Positions 60,273 through 64,000 of a DNA stretch of 64,000 nucleotides are shown here, one piece after another (positions within the stretch are counted from its first letter, which is position 1; each line of letters begins with the position of its first letter). The notes below the pieces were generated by a model that did no database searches, was not told the DNA's origin, and saw nothing but the letters and a program-made list of their open reading frames with translations. The DNA is from Pseudonocardia alaniniphila (GTDB taxonomy: Bacteria > Actinomycetota > Actinomycetes > Mycobacteriales > Pseudonocardiaceae): assembly GCF_022524485.1 (NCBI RefSeq), contig NZ_JAKXMK010000020.1, positions 124,001 through 188,000 of the forward strand, read 5' to 3'. The translations under genes and the position numbers were made by a program.

Positions 60273-60505
60273 CGCGCCTCCCGCCGTGCTTCCTCGGTCT
60301 TCAGGCCCACGTCGACCACCAGGATACGGCGAACCATGTGGCCGCGGATCTCACGATTGTCGTGGTAGGCGAATGTGAACAGCTCGCCAGTCTTCGGGCT
60401 ACGGAAGGTGCAGTGCGACCCCTCTCGCCTGACTGGGTCACCGCAGAGGCGCTCCAGGATGGCTCGCATCCGCCTGCCTCGCAGGCTCGGCCACTGTTCC
60501 CCCAT
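60269..60505 (-). CDS. HicA-like toxin
   Basis: 78 aa from ATG 60505 (an upstream in-frame start would give 94). dsRBD-like HicA pattern: RRMRAILERLCGDPVRREGSHCTFRSP, then FAYHDNREIRGHMVRRILVV. The GSH motif holds the catalytic His of this mRNA interferase family. Followed by a coupled HicB-like gene in the usual toxin-antitoxin order. Confidence 0.65.
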   Translation of the reverse strand: MGEQWPSLRGRRMRAILERLCGDPVRREGSHCTFRSPKTGELFTFAYHDNREIRGHMVRRILVVDVGLKTEEARREAR

Positions 60506-60705
60506 CGTCGCGGAGGTTAGCGGCGCCATCACCAGAACGGGCATCTGGGGCACAGCTGTCGACCTTGCCGTCCTCGTTGACCAACGGGACGATCACGCCG
60601 CCCCCGCCACCCCGCCACCCCGGCACCCCGCACCGGCGGATGACCCCTTGGCAAACATGATCGTGATCCCCGTCGAGCACGGCAGACAACGCGTGCGCTC
60701 CGTCG

Positions 60706-61095
60706 ATGCTGACAACCAATCCTTGCCCGATCTGCTGCGGCGGGAGATCGGGGTGTAGCGGATCGACCACAGCTCCTTCCGCACTCCATGGGGCCCGCCC
60801 CGCGTCTGGATCCGAGGGGAGAGCCTCCTCGACGACTCGCGACCACAACCTCCGCGCGATCGCCCTGTGCCGCGACTGCGGCTTCGACATCCCAGACGTC
60901 CGCGGGGTCGTTGTCGTCGCCAGTTGCGAACCGGCCACCGGGGAAGCCGTGGACGTGCCCGAGGTGCTGGTCGAGTACCTCGATGGCTGGAGCCCCGGCG
61001 AGGGCGAACTCGCCCGAGCCGGAGACAGACGGCTCTCGAGCATGGAGGAGATCGAGGCCTTCATGGTGCAGCTCCTGCACGGCCGATACGCCTAG
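60706..61095 (+). CDS. Uncertain ORF, possible gene remnant
   Basis: Up to 129 aa. The last 80 residues (LCRDCGFDIPDVRGVVVVASCEP, VPEVLVEYLDGWSPG, MEEIEAFMVQLLHG) look like a real acidic alpha/beta protein; the first 45 do not. No ribosome site. The rest of 60506-61091 shows no gene. Could be a decayed accessory gene. Confidence 0.3.
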   Translation: MLTTNPCPICCGGRSGCSGSTTAPSALHGARPASGSEGRASSTTRDHNLRAIALCRDCGFDIPDVRGVVVVASCEPATGEAVDVPEVLVEYLDGWSPGEGELARAGDRRLSSMEEIEAFMVQLLHGRYA

Positions 61096-62300
61096 ACCCC
61101 GACCCGCTGCCCGTAGTCGGGGAGGGTGATGTTCCCGGCCTTCGCGAACTGGGCGGCGATCAGGGGACGCAGCGGCCAGCGGGTCATCCACCGCATCGAT
61201 GCCGTCCGGACGGCGATGTCGAGGCGGCTGCTCGGAGCGAACCCGCTGATGCCGCCGGGCGGGAGCTTCTGTCCCTCCGTCACGTAGGGGCGCATGATCT
61301 GCTCGTAGCGGGCGAACGCCACGCGGTGGTCGCCGTGGGCGGCGGCGAGTTCCCCGGCGAGCACGTAGGCGCCGACGAGGGCGAGGCTCGTGCCCAGGCC
61401 GGTGAGCGGGCTCGGGCAGTAGCCCGCGTCGCCGAGGAGCGCGACCCGGCCGGCCGACCAGCGGTCGAGGTGCACCTGACCCATCGAGTCGAACGAGAAG
61501 TCCGCTGCGTCGTGCATCGCCGCGACGAGCCGCGGAGCCTCCCATCCGACGCCGGCGAAGCGCCGGGCCACGATGTCCCGCTGCTGGGCGATGTCCCGGC
61601 GGTCGTAGGAGATCGGGTGCGAGCGGAAGCTGAGGCCTGCCTTGAGCTCGTGCGGGAGGCGGCCGGGCCGGGCCGACGCCACGAGCCCGCCGGGGGCGTT
61701 GAGCATGAGGTACCAGCCGTCGAGATCGATGTCGGCGGGCGCGGTGAACCAGGCGGTGTAGCCGCCGATCGGACGGACCATGGCCGACTCCGGCCCGAAG
61801 GCGAGCGCCCGGACCGTCGAGTGCAGTCCGTCAGCGCCGATGACCAGCCCGAAGCGGCGCGGCGCCGCCTTCTCGAAGGTGATCGTGACGCCGTCGTCGT
61901 CCTGGTCGATTCCGGTGATCGTGTCGTCGAACAGGTACTCGGTGCCCGGGAGGGTCGCGCGGTGCAGGACCTCGGCGAGGTCGCCGCGCAGAACCTCGAT
62001 CTCCGAGACGATGCCCTCGCCGCCGAAGGCGTCGGCTCCCAGCCGGGCCTTGATCCGGCCCTTGTCGTCGACGTACGCGATGCCGCGCTGGTCGAGGGTG
62101 ACGGCCCGGACGTCGTCCATGAGTCCCATCCGCTCCACGACGGTGCGTCCGGCGCCCCGCAGGTCGACGGCCTGGCCGCCGGGCCGAGGCGCGGGTGCCC
62201 GCTCGACGATCGTGGGGGTGAAGCCGTTCTCGCGTAGCCAGTACGCAAGCGCGGGCCCGGCGATGCTCGCTCCGGAGATGAGGATGTTCGTGTTGTGCAT
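61092..62300 (-). CDS. FAD-dependent monooxygenase (PHBH/TetX-like)
   Basis: 402 aa. Rossmann motif ISGASIAGPALAYWL (GxGxxG variant GASIAG), the DG motif VIGADGLHSTVRAL near 160 and the second FAD motif VALLGDAGYCPSPLTGLGTSLAL. Similar to actinobacterial TetX-like and anhydrotetracycline-type oxygenases. ATG 62300 begins the family N terminus; no Shine-Dalgarno seen. Divergent from a GntR-TetR hybrid regulator. Confidence 0.82.
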   Translation of the reverse strand: MHNTNILISGASIAGPALAYWLRENGFTPTIVERAPAPRPGGQAVDLRGAGRTVVERMGLMDDVRAVTLDQRGIAYVDDKGRIKARLGADAFGGEGIVSEIEVLRGDLAEVLHRATLPGTEYLFDDTITGIDQDDDGVTITFEKAAPRRFGLVIGADGLHSTVRALAFGPESAMVRPIGGYTAWFTAPADIDLDGWYLMLNAPGGLVASARPGRLPHELKAGLSFRSHPISYDRRDIAQQRDIVARRFAGVGWEAPRLVAAMHDAADFSFDSMGQVHLDRWSAGRVALLGDAGYCPSPLTGLGTSLALVGAYVLAGELAAAHGDHRVAFARYEQIMRPYVTEGQKLPPGGISGFAPSSRLDIAVRTASMRWMTRWPLRPLIAAQFAKAGNITLPDYGQRVGV

Positions 62301-62310
62301 GTGCGGCAGC

Positions 62311-62321
62311 GTACGACGTAC
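62311..62321. promoter_or_regulatory. Palindrome upstream of the FAD monooxygenase
   Basis: GTACGACGTAC at 62311-62321 is a perfect palindrome around a central base, 11 bp from the monooxygenase ATG. Candidate operator. Confidence 0.4.
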
Positions 62322-62365
62322 ATACACTTCAGATCAAGCCATCTAGCTGCAGAGATACGAGGATC

Positions 62366-62460
62366 AAGTGCACTAGTACGGGTCTTCCGGGGCCGACCTG
62401 CCTCGACGGGTCACCGGGGGAATGGCTACCCTCAGCCGGAGCTGAAGTGCACTAGTACGG
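62366..62460. promoter_or_regulatory. Two 16-bp direct repeats in the GntR-TetR/monooxygenase divergent region
   Basis: AAGTGCACTAGTACGG occurs at 62366-62381 and 62445-62460 with no mismatch, 79 bp apart. The core AGTGCACT is palindromic and GTGCACTAGTAC is a GntR-like site. The second copy lies 8 bp from the regulator GTG, the first in the middle of the region. Confidence 0.6.
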
Positions 62461-62468
62461 AGGGGATC

Positions 62469-63440
62469 GTGGAGAGCAGTCCGCCCTATGCGCGGATCGT
62501 CGCCGAGCTGCGCAGGCGAATCGAGGCGGGTGAGCTCGCGCCCGGCGACCGGGTGCCGTCCACCCGGGAGATCACCCGGAGCTTCGGCGTCGCCATGGCG
62601 ACCGCGACCAAAGCGCTGGGCGTGCTGCGCCAGGAGGGGCTGGTACGTGCTGTGCCCGGTTCGGGCACCGTGGTGGAGACCCGCCGGAGTGCGACGCCGC
62701 CCCGCACGGTCGTACCCCCGGCGGCATCGGAAGCCTCCCCCGAACCGGCTCGGCCCCGCGTCCGCCCCGCGCCCGACGCCGCCCTGACCCCCGAGCGGAT
62801 CGTCGCCGTCGCCATCGCCGTCGCCGACGCCGAAGGGCTCGACGGCCTGTCGATGCGACGGGTGGCCGCGGAGCTGGGGGCGGCCACGATGGCCCTCTAC
62901 CGGCACGTCGTCGACAAGGACGACCTCGTGCTGCGGATGTTGGACGCCGCACTGGGCGAGTGGCGGGCGCCTGTCGACGCCCCGGACGGATGGCGGCCCC
63001 GGCTCGAGATCGCGGGGCGCACGCTCTGGGCGTTGTTCCGCCGCCACCCGTGGCTCGCCCCGGCGATGTCGATGACACGGCCGCAGGCCGTCGCCGGAGG
63101 GCTGGCCCTGTCCGAGTGGACGCTGGCCGCGCTCGACGGCAGCGGTGCCGACCACACCACGGTGATGACGGCCTACCTCACGCTCGTCAACTACGTGCGG
63201 GGAACGGGGGTGAACCTCGAACCGGAGGCGGAGGCGGAGGCGGCCACCGGGCTCAACCCCGACCAGTGGATGGACACCCAGGAAGCAGCCATCCGCTCGG
63301 TCCTCGGCGACGGCCGCTTCCCGACATTCGAGCGCGTGCTCTCCACCCCGTACGACTTCGACCTGGACGTCCTCTTCGAGTTCGGCCTGCAACGCCTCCT
63401 CGACGGCTTCGCCCTCGTGATCCCTACACCTGCGGCGTGA
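62469..63440 (+). CDS. Hybrid regulator with N-terminal GntR and C-terminal TetR domains
   Basis: 323 aa. GntR winged HTH (about 5-72: LAPGDRVPSTREITRSFGVAMATATKALGVLRQEGLV), a Pro/Ala linker (about 75-105), then a TetR-type HTH (RRVAAELGAATMALYRHVVDKDDLVLRMLD) and a TetR_C-type ligand domain to the end. Two DNA-binding modules in one chain. GTG start at 62469. Probably controls the divergent FAD monooxygenase (inference). Confidence 0.85.
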   Translation: MESSPPYARIVAELRRRIEAGELAPGDRVPSTREITRSFGVAMATATKALGVLRQEGLVRAVPGSGTVVETRRSATPPRTVVPPAASEASPEPARPRVRPAPDAALTPERIVAVAIAVADAEGLDGLSMRRVAAELGAATMALYRHVVDKDDLVLRMLDAALGEWRAPVDAPDGWRPRLEIAGRTLWALFRRHPWLAPAMSMTRPQAVAGGLALSEWTLAALDGSGADHTTVMTAYLTLVNYVRGTGVNLEPEAEAEAATGLNPDQWMDTQEAAIRSVLGDGRFPTFERVLSTPYDFDLDVLFEFGLQRLLDGFALVIPTPAA

Positions 63441-63987
63441 TCTCGCTCAGGGTCTTCGACGAGCGCACGGCGGCGGCCAGGTCGACCAGCGCCGAGCCGT
63501 GCGTCGCGGCGATGGCGGCGCTGCCTTCGGTGAGGGTGCTGCGATCGAGGAATCCGCCGTGGTCGAAGTACAGTCCCGGCGACAGCACCTGCACCGCGAA
63601 GAAGTTCGCGAGCACGTTGCGCAGGTCGCCGAGGGCGAGGAAGTGGTGGGCGCTGGCGCCGGTGAGCACGATGGCCGCCGCCTTGCCCTGCAGCGGAGCG
63701 GTGGTCTCGCCCCACTTGCCGCGCTCGGTGCCCTCGAGCAGCCCCTTCAGCAGAGCGCTGTAGGTGGCCCGGTAGACCGGGCTGCCCAGCACCACGGCGT
63801 CGGCGGTCTCGATCGCGGCGACCACCTCCGAGTGCGGCGTGAAGGCGAGCTCGACGAGCGTGGTGGCAGCACCTGCCGCGGCCGCGCCGCTGAGGATGCC
63901 GGCGATCGCGGTGCTGGTGCGTCCCCCGGCCTCCGGGCCGCCAGCGATGCCGAGCACTGACAGCGATCCGGATGAGCGCTCGGTCAT
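63424..63987 (-). CDS. NADPH-dependent FMN reductase family protein
   Basis: 187 aa flavodoxin-like fold. FMN-phosphate loop near the N terminus (GIAGGPEAGGRTSTAIA), then ADAVVLGSPVYRATYSALLKGLLEG and VLTGASAHHFLAL. ATG 63987 after AAGGAAACCCC. May supply reduced flavin to a monooxygenase. Overlaps the regulator convergently by 17 bp. Confidence 0.85.
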   Translation of the reverse strand: MTERSSGSLSVLGIAGGPEAGGRTSTAIAGILSGAAAAGAATTLVELAFTPHSEVVAAIETADAVVLGSPVYRATYSALLKGLLEGTERGKWGETTAPLQGKAAAIVLTGASAHHFLALGDLRNVLANFFAVQVLSPGLYFDHGGFLDRSTLTEGSAAIAATHGSALVDLAAAVRSSKTLSEITPQV

Positions 63988-64000
63988 GGGGTTTCCTTCG

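Noticed and set aside
60438..61064. Minus-strand frames in 60560-61060
   Set aside because: No family-like sequence or ribosome site; composition typical of shadow frames.
1..64000. tRNA, rRNA, insertion sequences or integrase genes
   Set aside because: None seen; no transposase-like protein or terminal inverted repeats flank the lasso or cox regions.

Overview
The window is a GC-rich actinobacterial chromosome segment, most likely Pseudonocardia or a close relative (Pseudonocardiaceae). This rests on base composition, frequent GTG/TTG starts, dense ATGA/GTGA stop-start overlaps, a conservon (kinase, roadblock, DUF742, GTPase) and form I CO dehydrogenase clusters, which are known from that genus. 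The genus call is inference; no rRNA or tRNA gene was seen.

Left part (1-27243) is catabolic. A truncated aldehyde dehydrogenase, a cyclic amidohydrolase and a ThDP enzyme form one cassette. Idi, a divergent PRPP synthetase, an ECF sigma factor with a membrane partner and a VOC protein follow. After about 650 bp of tandemly duplicated, GATCAC-rich non-coding DNA comes an aromatic region. It holds gentisate 1,2-dioxygenase and a frameshifted FAH-type hydrolase on the minus strand, divergent from an IclR regulator, a flavin monooxygenase, a GntR regulator, an MFS transporter and a CoA-linked set (enoyl-CoA hydratase, acyl-CoA dehydrogenase, CoA-ligase alpha subunit). A truncated haemoglobin, an HpcH/HpaI aldolase, a two-domain VOC enzyme, a complete Liv-type ABC importer and a PucR-type regulator follow.

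The centre (27259-52481) holds an AlkZ-like protein, a four-gene conservon and a CO-oxidation island. The island has two form I CODH clusters. Cluster 1 is split: a LysR regulator diverges from coxD/coxE-like genes, while coxM, coxS, coxL, coxG and five tiny membrane-protein genes lie further on in the opposite direction. Cluster 2 (coxM-S-L-F-D-E) runs divergently from the cluster 1 structural genes. A lasso peptide gene cluster (36358-39186: precursor, cyclase, RRE protein, B2 protease) sits between the two halves of cluster 1. Its predicted core is GAGYVYPEGRPAMRYLGS, closed by a Gly1-Glu8 ring, and its cyclase reading frame carries one apparent single-base frameshift.

The right part (52515-64000) has a lower-GC membrane protein with a HEPN-like motif, an aldo/keto reductase, a PTS-dependent dihydroxyacetone kinase (DhaK, DhaL and a DhaM-HPr-EI fusion), a HicA/HicB-like pair, a flavin monooxygenase, a GntR-TetR hybrid regulator and an FMN reductase.

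The most interesting signals are: the lasso cluster; two 13-codon mini-genes relaying translation from coxS to coxL; a dispersed 54-bp repeat that carries a Shine-Dalgarno and start codon and heads two unrelated genes; a near-identical 14-bp palindromic box in both divergent cox promoter regions; and the five-gene small membrane-protein string after coxG.
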